Assembly: GCA_002687175.1 (NCBI GenBank)
Contig: NYZP01000030.1
Span: forward strand, 1-64,000
DNA length: 64,000 nt
Source of the DNA: Parcubacteria group bacterium
Lineage (GTDB): Bacteria > Patescibacteria > ABY1 > Buchananbacterales > UBA6539
Direction: 5' to 3'
The position numbers and the translations under genes are program-made. Within the stretch, counting starts at the first letter, position 1. Each line of letters opens with the position of its first letter. The notes under the pieces were generated by a model that was not told the DNA's origin, searched no databases, and was given only the letters and a program-made list of their open reading frames with translations. Of this stretch, positions 25,654 to 35,085 are shown one piece after another.

Positions 25654-27213
25654 ATGGCAAATTCTAAAAAAAAACAAAAAAAGCAAAATAATTCTAAATC
25701 AGAAGATGTAAAAAGTGATTTTATAACGGTTGCTTCTCATCAATTAAGAACTCCAATTTCGGCAATTCGCTGGTCACTCGACACTTTACTCAGTGCCCGA
25801 ACAGGCAAATTATCTGACAAACAAAAAGAAATAGTATCTCAAGCTTATCAGAATAATAAATTCATGGTTAAGGTAGTTAATGATTTGTTGAGAGTCTCTC
25901 GCCTCGAGGAGAAAGGAATTAATCTTGTTCCTAAATTTGTAAATTTTGAAAAATTAGTTAAGGAACTCTTATCACGTCATAAATATTTTGCTGATGCTTG
26001 CAACTGTAAAATAAGTATCGTAGTTGAAAATAATTTGCCTAAAGTTTACATCGACCCTTTGCAAATCAAGCCCGTCATTAATGGATTAATAGACAATGCC
26101 ATTCGTTATGGCCGAGACAAAGGAACTGTAAAAATTAATTTAAAGAAGTCAAAAAATCGTGTATTGTTTAAAATAGAGGACAAGGGTATCGGTATTCCGC
26201 TTAATCAGAAAGACCTTGTATTTTCTCAATTTTTTAGAGCGCAAAATGCCATGAAAACACAGACCGAAGGATTAGGCCTTGATTTATATCTGGCAAAAAA
26301 AATTATTGAAGCTTCTGGCGGCGAGATTAATTTTAGTAGTGTGGTAAATAAAGGAACAATTTTTAATGCCTATTTGCCAATTTCAAAAAATCAGGTTAAA
26401 GAAAATGATGATGAAAAAATAAAAAAAATTGTAGAGGAAAATCCAGAAGATATTTTGAAGAAAGAAAGAGAATTTGTATCAATTACCGTTCATGAATTAA
26501 AGGCACCGCTAGGATTAAGTAAATGGAGTCTAGAGATGTTAAAGGGTGGCAAATCAGGGAACCTAACTGAAAAGCAACTTGGGTTAATTGATCAAGTTTA
26601 TCGAGGGAACGAAAGATTACTAGTGCTGGTTCGTGATTTATTAAATTTGTCAAAGCTTCAAGAAGGTAAATTTGAAATTAAGCCAGAGCGAATACAACTT
26701 TCTAAAGATATTTTTCAAGTAGTTGATGGGTTTCATATAGAAGCTAAAAGAAAAAATATAAATTTACAACTAGTGAAGCCAAAAAATAAATTACCAAAAG
26801 TTATCGCAGATAGAAATCGGATTGCTCAAGTGGCAACTAATCTAATTTCTAATGCCATCAAATATACACCCGCTAACGGTAAGGTAATTGTGTCCTTAAA
26901 AAAAATTAGTGGTAAAAAACTTGAAGATATGAGTGATGATAATACTACTGTTAATATTAATCATACTGATAATAAAAAAGGGTATTTAGTATTTTCTGTT
27001 AAGGATAGTGGTATTGGTATTTCAGACAAAGATCAAAAAAAATTATTTAGTCGTTTTTTTAGAAGTGAAAAGGTCTTAGAATCTGAAACTGAAGGAACTG
27101 GTCTTGGGTTATATATCACCAAGTCAATTATTAATCTACATAAGGGTGATATTTGGTTTAAAAGCAAGTTGGGTCATGGATCAGAATTTTATTTTAGTTT
27201 ACCAATAGCTTAA
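25654..27213 (+). CDS. Soluble tandem histidine kinase (two HisKA-HATPase modules)
   Basis: A 519-residue protein with two complete histidine kinase modules in one chain. Module 1 has the H-box ASHQLRTP (His29), N-box NGLIDNAIRYG, G1 box EDKGIGIP and a less canonical G2 box GLGLDLYLAKKI. Module 2 has the H-box TVHELKAP (His280), N-box NLISNAIKYTP, DSGIGIS and GTGLGLYITKSI. There is no membrane segment and no PAS, HAMP or sensor domain. A lone receiver protein follows 18 nt downstream and is the likely phosphoacceptor. The duplicated module could work as a pseudo-dimer. The signal is unknown. Confidence 0.88.
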   Translation: MANSKKKQKKQNNSKSEDVKSDFITVASHQLRTPISAIRWSLDTLLSARTGKLSDKQKEIVSQAYQNNKFMVKVVNDLLRVSRLEEKGINLVPKFVNFEKLVKELLSRHKYFADACNCKISIVVENNLPKVYIDPLQIKPVINGLIDNAIRYGRDKGTVKINLKKSKNRVLFKIEDKGIGIPLNQKDLVFSQFFRAQNAMKTQTEGLGLDLYLAKKIIEASGGEINFSSVVNKGTIFNAYLPISKNQVKENDDEKIKKIVEENPEDILKKEREFVSITVHELKAPLGLSKWSLEMLKGGKSGNLTEKQLGLIDQVYRGNERLLVLVRDLLNLSKLQEGKFEIKPERIQLSKDIFQVVDGFHIEAKRKNINLQLVKPKNKLPKVIADRNRIAQVATNLISNAIKYTPANGKVIVSLKKISGKKLEDMSDDNTTVNINHTDNKKGYLVFSVKDSGIGISDKDQKKLFSRFFRSEKVLESETEGTGLGLYITKSIINLHKGDIWFKSKLGHGSEFYFSLPIA

Positions 27214-27231
27214 AATTAATAATTTAAGCTT

Positions 27232-27612
27232 ATGAAAAAAGTAAAAATCCTCATTATTGAAGATGACAAATCACTGGTTAGGATTATTGAAGAAGCCCTT
27301 GATATAGATAAGTTTAAGGTCGTATTGGCTTTAAGCGCAGATGAAGGATTGGATAAAGCTTTCTTGGAGAAACCAGATTTAATCGTACTTGACATAATGT
27401 TACCAGGACAAAGTGGTTTTAATTGTCTTAAAAAGCTTAAAGAGAACAAGAAAACCAAAAATATTCCAGTTATTATTTTATCCAATCTAGGACAAGATGA
27501 AGAGATTAGGCAAGGTCAAAAATTGGGTGCTATTGATTATTTAGTTAAAGCTGATTTCACGATTGATGAGATTATTAACAAAATAGTAAAATACACAAGT
27601 AAGAAAAAATAA
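27232..27612 (+). CDS. Single-domain response regulator (CheY-like receiver)
   Basis: A 126-residue receiver domain with no output domain. The acidic pair Asp11-Asp12, phosphoacceptor Asp54 (VLDIMLPG), Ser84 and Lys106 (YLVKAD) are all in place. It should be phosphorylated by the tandem kinase encoded just upstream and act through protein interaction. It lies in the same operon as the kinase, with corA 21 nt downstream. Confidence 0.93.
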   Translation: MKKVKILIIEDDKSLVRIIEEALDIDKFKVVLALSADEGLDKAFLEKPDLIVLDIMLPGQSGFNCLKKLKENKKTKNIPVIILSNLGQDEEIRQGQKLGAIDYLVKADFTIDEIINKIVKYTSKKK

Positions 27613-27633
27613 ACTTACAAGGTAATTTAGGTT

Positions 27634-28548
27634 ATGGCAATTAAAACAATTAAAACAAAGGAACTAAACTGGTACTACTTAACTGACTTTTCAAACAAGG
27701 AGTTAGATTTTTTAAAAAATAATTTTAAATTTCATCCACTTGATTTAAAAGATTGTGCTGGTGAAATTCAACGTACTAAAATTGACAGCTATAAAAACTA
27801 TTTATTTTTAGTTTTTCAATTACCAACTATAGAGAAGAAATCAAAAAGAGTTGGTATTGAGCAAATTTATATTTTTGTTGGTAAGGATTATTTAGTAGTT
27901 ATTGGTCCAAAAAAAGTAAAGTCTTTGGCTAATATTTTTTATAAAGCAGTTAATAATAATAGTTTTAAAGAAGACGTTACTATGCAAGGTAGCGGCTATC
28001 TGTTATACCGGATTTTGGATTCACTACTAAGGTCAAGCTGGACTGTTCACCAATACCTTGACCAAGAAATTGGCAGTGTTGAACTTGAGATTGATGCTGG
28101 ACGTGGAAAAAAATTAGTTTTTGATATTGCTTTCTTAAGAAGAATTATTTTACAACTTAAAACTATTATTGACCCCCAACGTCTTGTCACCAATACTTTA
28201 AGTAGGATGAATACAAATTTTTTAGGAAAAGACATGGCAGTCTATTTTGATGACCTTGATGATTTCATCGAGAAAAATTTATTCATTTTAGAAAGCTATA
28301 AGGATCGAATATTAAGCTTGCATGAAATAAATGAGTCATTAATTTCATATCGAACGAACACGATCATGAAAATTTTAACCATTTTTTCCGTCGCTTTACT
28401 GCCATTAACTTTATTAACGGGAATCTATGGTATGAACGTTGATTTACCTTATACTAATACTCCAGGCAGCATCTGGATTATATTTGGTATTTTAAGTTTA
28501 TTTATTATCGGTATTTTTTTGGTTTTGAAAAAGAAAAATTGGATATAA
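27634..28548 (+). CDS. corA: CorA family divalent cation transporter
   Basis: A 304-residue CorA-type Mg2+ channel. A large N-terminal cytosolic funnel domain is followed by a long stalk helix and two C-terminal membrane helices. The selectivity motif GMN is at about 266-268 (LLTGIYGMNVDLPY). It sits in the same cluster as the two-component genes, but I see no sequence evidence that they regulate it. Confidence 0.92.
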   Translation: MAIKTIKTKELNWYYLTDFSNKELDFLKNNFKFHPLDLKDCAGEIQRTKIDSYKNYLFLVFQLPTIEKKSKRVGIEQIYIFVGKDYLVVIGPKKVKSLANIFYKAVNNNSFKEDVTMQGSGYLLYRILDSLLRSSWTVHQYLDQEIGSVELEIDAGRGKKLVFDIAFLRRIILQLKTIIDPQRLVTNTLSRMNTNFLGKDMAVYFDDLDDFIEKNLFILESYKDRILSLHEINESLISYRTNTIMKILTIFSVALLPLTLLTGIYGMNVDLPYTNTPGSIWIIFGILSLFIIGIFLVLKKKNWI

Positions 28549-28569
28549 TTTAGAATAAAATTTGAGTGT

Positions 28570-29577
28570 ATGGGACGTTTTGATATTGTAACAATTGGTG
28601 GTGCGGTTAAAGATTTTACTTTTTATACTGACGCTGGCAAGTTTTTTTCTACCCCAGAAAATTTAACAGCTCAACGAATGTTAGCATTCGAGTACGGAGC
28701 TAAAATTAATATTAAAGAAGCTCACACCAATTTTGGCGGTGGGGCAGCTAACGCGGCTGTATGTTTGTCTAGACTAGGTTTTAAAGTAGCTACACTATCA
28801 CGTTTAGGTAAAGATGAAATCGCTAATGAAATACTTAAAAATTTTAAGAGCGAGAAAGTTAATACCAGTTTTATCCAAATAGATAAAAAGTTGGCTTCAG
28901 GGTATTCATTTATTTTAGCCACTGATAAAAAGGAGAGGGAACACATTTCTTTTTCGTTTAGAGGGGCGATTGATAATTTACATTTTAATGTTAAAAATTT
29001 GTCACGACTTAGCTGTGATTGGATATACCTAACTTCATTATCTGGTAAAGGATGGCTCAAGACTTTAAAAACAATTTTTGATTTCGCGTCCCAGAAAGGT
29101 ATTAAAATAGCTTGGAATCCCGGCAATCATCAATTACAAAGCGGCAAGAAGATTCTTTCACCTTATTTAAAACAAACAGATATTTTAATTTTAAATAAGG
29201 ATGAAGCAATTGAACTGGTACTTTCCGGAGTAAAACTAGGTAAAAAAAATCCAAAGCATTTTAATAAACCAATTTATTTATTAAATATTTTAGGGGAATG
29301 GGCCCCAAAAATTTCTTTGGTTACTGGTGGAAAACAAGGAGCTTGGGCTTATGACGGAGCTAACATTTACCGCACCAGCATAGCTAATAAAAAAGTTCTT
29401 GATACAACTGGAGTAGGAGATAGCTTTAGTTCCACATTTTTAGCCGGCCTAATAGCTAATAAAAATAACATTAACAAAGCTTTGAGGTGGGGGGTAGTTA
29501 ATAGCGGATCAGTAGTTTCTAAGGTTGGTGCCCAAAATGGTTTACTAAGCCGTAAGAGCTTAAATGATAAAATATGA
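28570..29577 (+). CDS. PfkB family sugar/nucleoside kinase
   Basis: A 335-residue ribokinase-fold kinase. The N-terminal substrate-binding signature NFGGGAANAAVCLSRLG (about 56-72) and the C-terminal DTTGVGDSFSSTFLAGL (about 278-294, catalytic Asp in GVGDSF) are clear. The substrate cannot be fixed; an adenosine-, ribose- or fructose-type kinase is possible. It overlaps pduL by 4 nt (ATGA), linking it to the acetate module. Confidence 0.88.
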   Translation: MGRFDIVTIGGAVKDFTFYTDAGKFFSTPENLTAQRMLAFEYGAKINIKEAHTNFGGGAANAAVCLSRLGFKVATLSRLGKDEIANEILKNFKSEKVNTSFIQIDKKLASGYSFILATDKKEREHISFSFRGAIDNLHFNVKNLSRLSCDWIYLTSLSGKGWLKTLKTIFDFASQKGIKIAWNPGNHQLQSGKKILSPYLKQTDILILNKDEAIELVLSGVKLGKKNPKHFNKPIYLLNILGEWAPKISLVTGGKQGAWAYDGANIYRTSIANKKVLDTTGVGDSFSSTFLAGLIANKNNINKALRWGVVNSGSVVSKVGAQNGLLSRKSLNDKI

Positions 29578-30155
29578 AAGTGATTATTCAAATATCAGGA
29601 CGGCATTGTCACATTTCTCGAAAAGACCTCGATATAGTATATGGCAAAGGCTACAAGTTAAAACCAATAAAAAAATTGTCACAAACTGGTCAATTTGCTT
29701 CTCAAGAGACGGTAACTATTAAAGTGGGAAATAAAAAAATTGAAGATATTAGGATACTGGGTCCGGTTAGAAAAAATACTCAGGTAGAAATTTCTCTATC
29801 TGGTGGACATCGTTTAAATATTAAACCGCCGATCATTAGGCATGTTCACCCTGAATCTGCCGGTGGTTGCATTCCGGCTGAGATTATTGGTCCAAATGGT
29901 AAAGTTAGAAGCTGTGCCATTATTGCCGCTCGGCGACACTTACACACTAACCCCAAAACTGCAAAAAAGTTAAAGATTAAAGATGGACAATTAATATCTC
30001 TTAAAACGTCTGGAAAAAGGAGTGTTATATTTAACAATATTCTTGTCAGAGTCCATCCAAGTTTTAAAACTCGGGTACACTTGGATACTGACGAAGGTAA
30101 TGCCGCTGGGTTAATAGGCGGAGAAAAAGGGGAACTTATGCTAAATAACTCTTAA
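29574..30155 (+). CDS. pduL: PduL-type phosphate acyltransferase (phosphotransacetylase)
   Basis: A 193-residue enzyme converting acyl-CoA plus phosphate to acyl-phosphate. The two PduL beta-barrel repeats are recognisable: ISGRHCHISRKDLD near the start (zinc-binding His pair), QTGQFASQETVTI, LGPVRKNTQVEIS, AARRHLHTNPKTAKKL (second His motif) and HLDTDEGNAAG at the end. There is no microcompartment gene around it, so it is a free housekeeping version. Together with ackA 135 nt downstream it makes ATP and acetate from acetyl-CoA. Confidence 0.9.
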   Translation: MKVIIQISGRHCHISRKDLDIVYGKGYKLKPIKKLSQTGQFASQETVTIKVGNKKIEDIRILGPVRKNTQVEISLSGGHRLNIKPPIIRHVHPESAGGCIPAEIIGPNGKVRSCAIIAARRHLHTNPKTAKKLKIKDGQLISLKTSGKRSVIFNNILVRVHPSFKTRVHLDTDEGNAAGLIGGEKGELMLNNS

Positions 30156-30164
30156 TATAAAATT

Positions 30165-30248
30165 ATGGATTCAGGATTAATGTGGACAACTTTGATAATA
30201 ATTTTCATCGGAGTCGTGGCAGGACTTATTGTTAAATCTAAACTCTAA
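30165..30248 (+). CDS. 27-residue single-pass membrane peptide
   Basis: A short ORF between pduL and ackA: a few polar residues, then a hydrophobic run (TTLIIIFIGVVAGLIV) and a basic tail KSKL. It is typical of small membrane proteins. It starts 9 nt after pduL, without a clear Shine-Dalgarno site. The reality of the gene rests only on its hydrophobic pattern and position. Confidence 0.45.
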   Translation: MDSGLMWTTLIIIFIGVVAGLIVKSKL

Positions 30249-30289
30249 TCATTTTTAAAAAAATTAAACAAAAGTGTTAGTTTTTAATT

Positions 30290-31462
30290 ATGTCAAAACT
30301 AAAAAAGTACATTTTAGTTGTAAACTCAGGTTCGGCTACTCTTAAGTTTAAAATATTTAATCAAGAAAATTTTGAAGTAGCAGTCACCGGTATAGTAGAA
30401 AAAATTGGTTTACCAGGTTCTTTTATAGCCATTGAAGAAAAATCATCTAAAAGAATGATGATGAAAAATTATCCTGGTGGTATCGATAGTCATCAGCAAG
30501 CTTTGGAAGTTATTTTTTCATTTTTAAAACACTGGAAAAGAAAAATTAAAGTTATTGGACATCGTATTGTTCACGGTGGTCAAAATTATACCAAGCCAAC
30601 CATTTTAACTAAATCAGTATTAGCAAAACTTAAAGAATATAATCAACTCGCTCCGTTGCATAATCCGATTAATTTAAGCTGCGTTAATATTTGTTTGAAA
30701 GATTTACCGAGTATAAAAAACGTTGCCGTATTTGATACAGCTTTTTATAAAACAGTTCCCGAGCATGCATTTCTTTATGCAATTCCTTATAAGTACTACA
30801 AAGAATTAGGCATCAGAAGATATGGCTTTCACGGTATTTCTCATCAATATGTGGCTAATAAAACAGCGGAAAAACTTAACAAACCATTAAAAAAGTTGAG
30901 GCTTATAACTTGTCATCTTGGTTCAGGGTCGTCAGTTACTGCTATAAAATTTGGTAAACCAATAGATACCTCGATGGGTTTTACTCCCTTAGAGGGTGTT
31001 ACTATGGGAACCAGGAGCGGTGATATAGATCCCTCGGTTGCTTTTTATTTAATGGATAAGCTGGATCTTGACGTACGAGAAGTAGAAAAAATACTAAATC
31101 AAAAGTCAGGTTTAAAAGGAATCTTTGGCTACAGTAATGACATGCGTGACATTATGATTGCTGCTGGCTATAAAATCAAAGACTACAAAGCTACCAAAAA
31201 ATTTAATCTTCAAGAACAGAAACAAGGAAAATTAGCATTGGCTATGTATATTTATGATATAGTTCGTTATATTGGTGGTTATACCACGGTTATGGGCGGC
31301 ATTGATTACATTATTTTTACTGGTGGAATTGGCGAAAGAAATCAAACTGTCAGAAATCTAATTACCAAACAAGTAAGAAAAGCCTGGCCTAAAGTAAAGT
31401 CTTTAGCCATACCAACTAACGAAGAATTAATGATTGCCCAACAAGTGAATGATTTTAGTTAG
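30290..31462 (+). CDS. ackA: Acetate kinase
   Basis: A 390-residue acetokinase, catalysing acetyl-phosphate plus ADP to acetate plus ATP. The N-terminal VVNSGSATLKFKIF, central YGFHGISHQYV, CHLGSGSSVTAIK, GFTPLEGVTMGTRSGDIDP and C-terminal IIFTGGIGERN blocks are all present. With PduL it forms a substrate-level phosphorylation pathway, fitting a fermentative, reduced metabolism. Confidence 0.95.
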   Translation: MSKLKKYILVVNSGSATLKFKIFNQENFEVAVTGIVEKIGLPGSFIAIEEKSSKRMMMKNYPGGIDSHQQALEVIFSFLKHWKRKIKVIGHRIVHGGQNYTKPTILTKSVLAKLKEYNQLAPLHNPINLSCVNICLKDLPSIKNVAVFDTAFYKTVPEHAFLYAIPYKYYKELGIRRYGFHGISHQYVANKTAEKLNKPLKKLRLITCHLGSGSSVTAIKFGKPIDTSMGFTPLEGVTMGTRSGDIDPSVAFYLMDKLDLDVREVEKILNQKSGLKGIFGYSNDMRDIMIAAGYKIKDYKATKKFNLQEQKQGKLALAMYIYDIVRYIGGYTTVMGGIDYIIFTGGIGERNQTVRNLITKQVRKAWPKVKSLAIPTNEELMIAQQVNDFS

Positions 31463-31473
31463 AGTATAGATAT

Positions 31474-31600
31474 ATGCCCAGTAGTGAAACTTTGATAAGG
31501 TCACCAAAAGCAACTTGCTTAGCAATAGTAATATTTGTTAAAATAATTAATTAGTTACAACCTATATTTTAAACTAAATCAAAGTTCTACTACTGGGTAT
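31474..31600 (+). repeat. Inverted repeat ending on the murJ start codon
   Basis: A 23-nt arm at 31474-31496 (ATGCCCAGTAGTGAAACTTTGAT) is nearly complementary to 31578-31600, with mismatches confined to three positions. The right arm covers the first two bases of the murJ ATG at 31599. An 81-nt AT-rich segment separates the arms. It may be a short mobile palindrome or a translational switch. Confidence 0.65.
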
Positions 31601-33206
31601 GCTAAAAAAAATATTTAATAGTAAGTCAAAAACTATCACGTCTGCTGCCATCATTTTAGGGGTGGCTTCTTTAGTCTCAAGATTTTTAGGAATTTTAAGA
31701 GATCGGATACTGGCCGGAGAATTTGGTGCTGGATCAGAGCTTGATATGTACTATACGGCTTTTAGATTTCCTGACCTAGTTTTTAACTTATTGGTCTTAG
31801 GTGCTTTATCTGCTGGCTTTATTCCAGTTTTTACGAGCTATATGTCCAACAAAGATAAAGCTTGGGAATTGGTTAATGTTGTTTTGAATGTAATGTTTTT
31901 TAGTCTTATATTAATTTCAACTTTAGCTATTATATTAGCTCCCTGGTTAGTAAAACTTATTGCTCCTGGATTTAATGGCGAGCAATTAGTAACAACGACC
32001 GCACTAACTAGAATTATGTTTTTATCTCCCATTCTTTTGGGAATTTCCGGAGTCTTTGGTAGTGTGTTACAGTCATACAAAAGATTTTTTATATATTCTT
32101 TGGCACCAATTTTATATAATCTTGGTATTATCGTTGGTGCTTTGTTTTTTACAATTAAATTTGGGATTTTTGGTTTAGCCTGGGGGGTTGTTTTTGGTGC
32201 TTTTATGCACATGTTAGTCCAAACTATCGCCATAACCTTTTTAGGGTATCATTACAAATGGTCTTTTAGCATAACTCATAAAGGCTTATTGAAAATACTA
32301 AAAATGATGGTGCCAAGAACTTTAGGATTAATTATTACCCAGATAAATTTTTTAGTAGTAACTATTATTGGTTCAACCTTGGCCGTTGGCAGTATTGCTA
32401 TTTTTAATCTAGCCAACAATATTCAAAGTTTTCCGTTGGGACTTTTTGCTATTTCTTTTGCTATTGCCGCTTTTCCAACTTTGTCTGAGTTAGCCAATAA
32501 AAAAAAGCAGTTTATTGAGGCAGTGTCATTAGCCATTAGACAGATTTTATTTTTAATAGTTCCAGCCTCGGTTTTATTGATTATTTTGCGAGCGCAAATT
32601 GTTAGAATTGTCCTTGGCAGTGGACGGTTTGACTGGGAAGATACCATTTTGACTTTAGAAACTTTATCACTATTTGCTTTCAGTTTATTTGCCCAAGGTC
32701 TGATATTAATTTTAGCTCGTGCTTTTTATGCTCAGCATGACAGTAAAACACCTTTTTATACCGGTCTAGTTTCTGCCTTTGCCAACATTATTTTAGCAGT
32801 GATGCTAGTAGACCAGTTTGGTGTAAGTGGCTTGGCCTTAGCATTTTCTTTATCAACAATTCTAAATTTTGTACTATTATCATTAATATTACATTATCGT
32901 TTAGGGAGTCTGGATGGTCAAAGAATTACTATTTCCACAATAAAGATCACTACTGCTACATTTATGTTAGCCATTGTTGCTCAAGCTGCTAAATACCCCC
33001 TAGAACAAATTAGTGGTACCCAAACTTTTATGGGAGTTACCGCCCAAGCATTAACCGCAATTATTGCTGGGTTAGCAACTTATTTTGTTGTTTGCTATTT
33101 TTTAAAGAGCGAAGAGCTTAATATTTTTATTTCGGCTCTTAAACGTAAAATATCCAGAAGGCCAGTTATTGCCGAGGAGATTGAGGAGACAGAAAAATTA
33201 ACTTAA
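31599..33206 (+). CDS. murJ: Lipid II flippase MurJ
   Basis: A 535-residue MOP-superfamily membrane protein with about 14 helices that flips lipid II across the membrane. Conserved blocks are GVASLVSRFLGILRDRILAGEFG and DLVFNLLVLGALSAGFIPVF near the N-terminus, and the later FAQGLILILARAFYAQHDSKTPFYTG. A charged tail of about 20 residues follows the last helix. It starts inside the right arm of an inverted repeat. It works with rodA (11.9 kb) and the undecaprenyl-linked enzymes later in the window. Confidence 0.94.
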   Translation: MLKKIFNSKSKTITSAAIILGVASLVSRFLGILRDRILAGEFGAGSELDMYYTAFRFPDLVFNLLVLGALSAGFIPVFTSYMSNKDKAWELVNVVLNVMFFSLILISTLAIILAPWLVKLIAPGFNGEQLVTTTALTRIMFLSPILLGISGVFGSVLQSYKRFFIYSLAPILYNLGIIVGALFFTIKFGIFGLAWGVVFGAFMHMLVQTIAITFLGYHYKWSFSITHKGLLKILKMMVPRTLGLIITQINFLVVTIIGSTLAVGSIAIFNLANNIQSFPLGLFAISFAIAAFPTLSELANKKKQFIEAVSLAIRQILFLIVPASVLLIILRAQIVRIVLGSGRFDWEDTILTLETLSLFAFSLFAQGLILILARAFYAQHDSKTPFYTGLVSAFANIILAVMLVDQFGVSGLALAFSLSTILNFVLLSLILHYRLGSLDGQRITISTIKITTATFMLAIVAQAAKYPLEQISGTQTFMGVTAQALTAIIAGLATYFVVCYFLKSEELNIFISALKRKISRRPVIAEEIEETEKLT

Positions 33207-33272
33207 TATTATATAGTATCAATAATTAGTCACCTTGCGGCTTTTATTTTTTTCGTATAAACTACAAGAATT

Positions 33273-35048
33273 ATGAAAAAAATTAAGAACTTTTGTATTA
33301 TTGCCCATATTGATCACGGAAAGTCAACCTTGGCTGATCGCTTTTTGGAATTAACCAATACTATAGAAAAAAGAGACATGAAGGCACAGCTCCTTGATCA
33401 AATGGACATTGAACGTGAGCGGGGGATTACCATTAAATTACAACCAGTTAGGATGAGTTGGCGTGATTATGAATTTAATTTAATTGACACTCCCGGCCAT
33501 GTTGATTTTAGCTACGAGGTATCACGTAGTTTAGCGGCAGTTGAAGGAGCTGTTTTACTTGTTGATGCCACTCAAGGAGTTCAAGCTCAAACAGTTGCTA
33601 ATTTATATTTAGCTTTAGAACAAGACTTAACAATCATACCAGTAATAAATAAAATAGACTTACCAAATGCTCAAGTTAATAAAGTACGCCATGAAATTTG
33701 TAAATTAACCGATAGCAACCCTGATGATGTTTTATTAATTTCCGCTAAAACAGGTGAAGGAGTGGAGCAAGTTTTACAAGCAGTTGCTGACAGGATAAGT
33801 TCACCAAAAGATGATAATGAAAAAAATCTAAAGGCTTTAATTTTTGATTCAAACTTTGATGAATATCGAGGTGTTATAGCACAAGTTCGTATTACCCAAG
33901 GACAAGTTAAGGCCGGGGATAAAGTAACCTTTTTTTCAACACATAAAACCGCCGATGTACTAGAAGTTGGTTTTTTTAACCCTAAGTTTAAAAAAACTGA
34001 CGTTTTAAGATCCAGTGATATTGGTTATATTGTTACCGGGCTAAAAGAAATTGAGCTCTGTCAGGTTGGTGATACTATTGCTCCGGCTGGTATTAATATT
34101 GAACCATTGGCCGGCTATAAAGAAGTTAAGCCAATGGTCTTTGCTGGACTTTTTTGTAAAGAAGGCAATGAATATCCCAAACTTCGTGAAGCTATTGAAA
34201 AACTAAAATTAAATGATGCCGCTCTAATTTATGAGCCAGAAAACTCTAAAGCTTTGGGGTTTGGTTTTCGTTGTGGTTTTTTAGGGTTATTACATCTTGA
34301 AGTAATCCAAGAGAGACTAAGAAGAGAGTATAATCTAGATTTAGTAGTAACTGTACCAAGCGTTGCCTATAAACTTAAACAAAAAAATGGTAAAGAGTCG
34401 GTTGTCCATAGCCCTCAAGAGTTACCCAGTCCAGAGTCAATTGATTCTGTTGCCGAACCATTGATGAAGGCTGATATTTTTTCGCCCAAAGAATACCTGG
34501 GACAAATAATGCAACTTCTAGCCCAAAAAAGAGGAACCTATCTTGATACCGAGTACCTCGATGAAAATTTGGCAGTTCTTCACTATCATATTCCATTGAC
34601 TACTCTCTTGGTTGATTTTTATGATAAATTAAAAAGTGTTTCCTCGGGTTATGCTTCCTTGAGTTATGATTTTTTGGAATACCAGCCAACCCAAGTCATA
34701 AAACTTGATATTTTAGTTGCCGAAGAAAAAGTAGAATCTTTAAGTTCAATTGTTTATAAAGATGAAGCTTATTCAGTTGGCAAAAAAATAGTTAACTCTT
34801 TGAAGGAAACATTACCTCGTCAAAATTTTGTCATTAAAATACAAGCAGCAGTCGGTGGTAAAATTATAGCTGCTGAACGGTTATCGGCTTTTCGTAAAGA
34901 TGTTACCGCTAAACTCTATGGCGGAGATTATACCAGAAAAAGAAAATTACTGGAGAAGCAAAAAAAAGGTAAGAAAAAAATGATGGCTCAAGGTCAGGGT
35001 CGTGTTGACATACCACCAGAAGCATTTTTAGCGGTTTTAAAAAAATAA
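33273..35048 (+). CDS. lepA: Elongation factor 4 (LepA)
   Basis: A 591-residue ribosomal GTPase that acts on stalled or assembling ribosomes. G motifs: AHIDHGKST (11-19), ERGITIK (about 49-55), DTPGHVDF (about 74-81) and NKIDLP (about 128-133). The LepA-specific C-terminal domain is present (KKGKKKMMAQGQGRVDIPPEAFLAVLK). The length is normal. A TATAAA box lies 11 nt before the ATG. Confidence 0.97.
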   Translation: MKKIKNFCIIAHIDHGKSTLADRFLELTNTIEKRDMKAQLLDQMDIERERGITIKLQPVRMSWRDYEFNLIDTPGHVDFSYEVSRSLAAVEGAVLLVDATQGVQAQTVANLYLALEQDLTIIPVINKIDLPNAQVNKVRHEICKLTDSNPDDVLLISAKTGEGVEQVLQAVADRISSPKDDNEKNLKALIFDSNFDEYRGVIAQVRITQGQVKAGDKVTFFSTHKTADVLEVGFFNPKFKKTDVLRSSDIGYIVTGLKEIELCQVGDTIAPAGINIEPLAGYKEVKPMVFAGLFCKEGNEYPKLREAIEKLKLNDAALIYEPENSKALGFGFRCGFLGLLHLEVIQERLRREYNLDLVVTVPSVAYKLKQKNGKESVVHSPQELPSPESIDSVAEPLMKADIFSPKEYLGQIMQLLAQKRGTYLDTEYLDENLAVLHYHIPLTTLLVDFYDKLKSVSSGYASLSYDFLEYQPTQVIKLDILVAEEKVESLSSIVYKDEAYSVGKKIVNSLKETLPRQNFVIKIQAAVGGKIIAAERLSAFRKDVTAKLYGGDYTRKRKLLEKQKKGKKKMMAQGQGRVDIPPEAFLAVLKK

Positions 35049-35073
35049 AAAGCTGACCAATTTTTTGATCAGC
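35041..35073 (-). terminator. Terminator of the minus-strand coiled-coil gene
   Basis: Read on the minus strand, GCTGATCA pairs with TGGTCAGC and is followed by a T-rich tract. It overlaps the last codons of lepA on the other strand. Confidence 0.7.
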
Positions 35074-35085
35074 ATGCCCAGCTTG

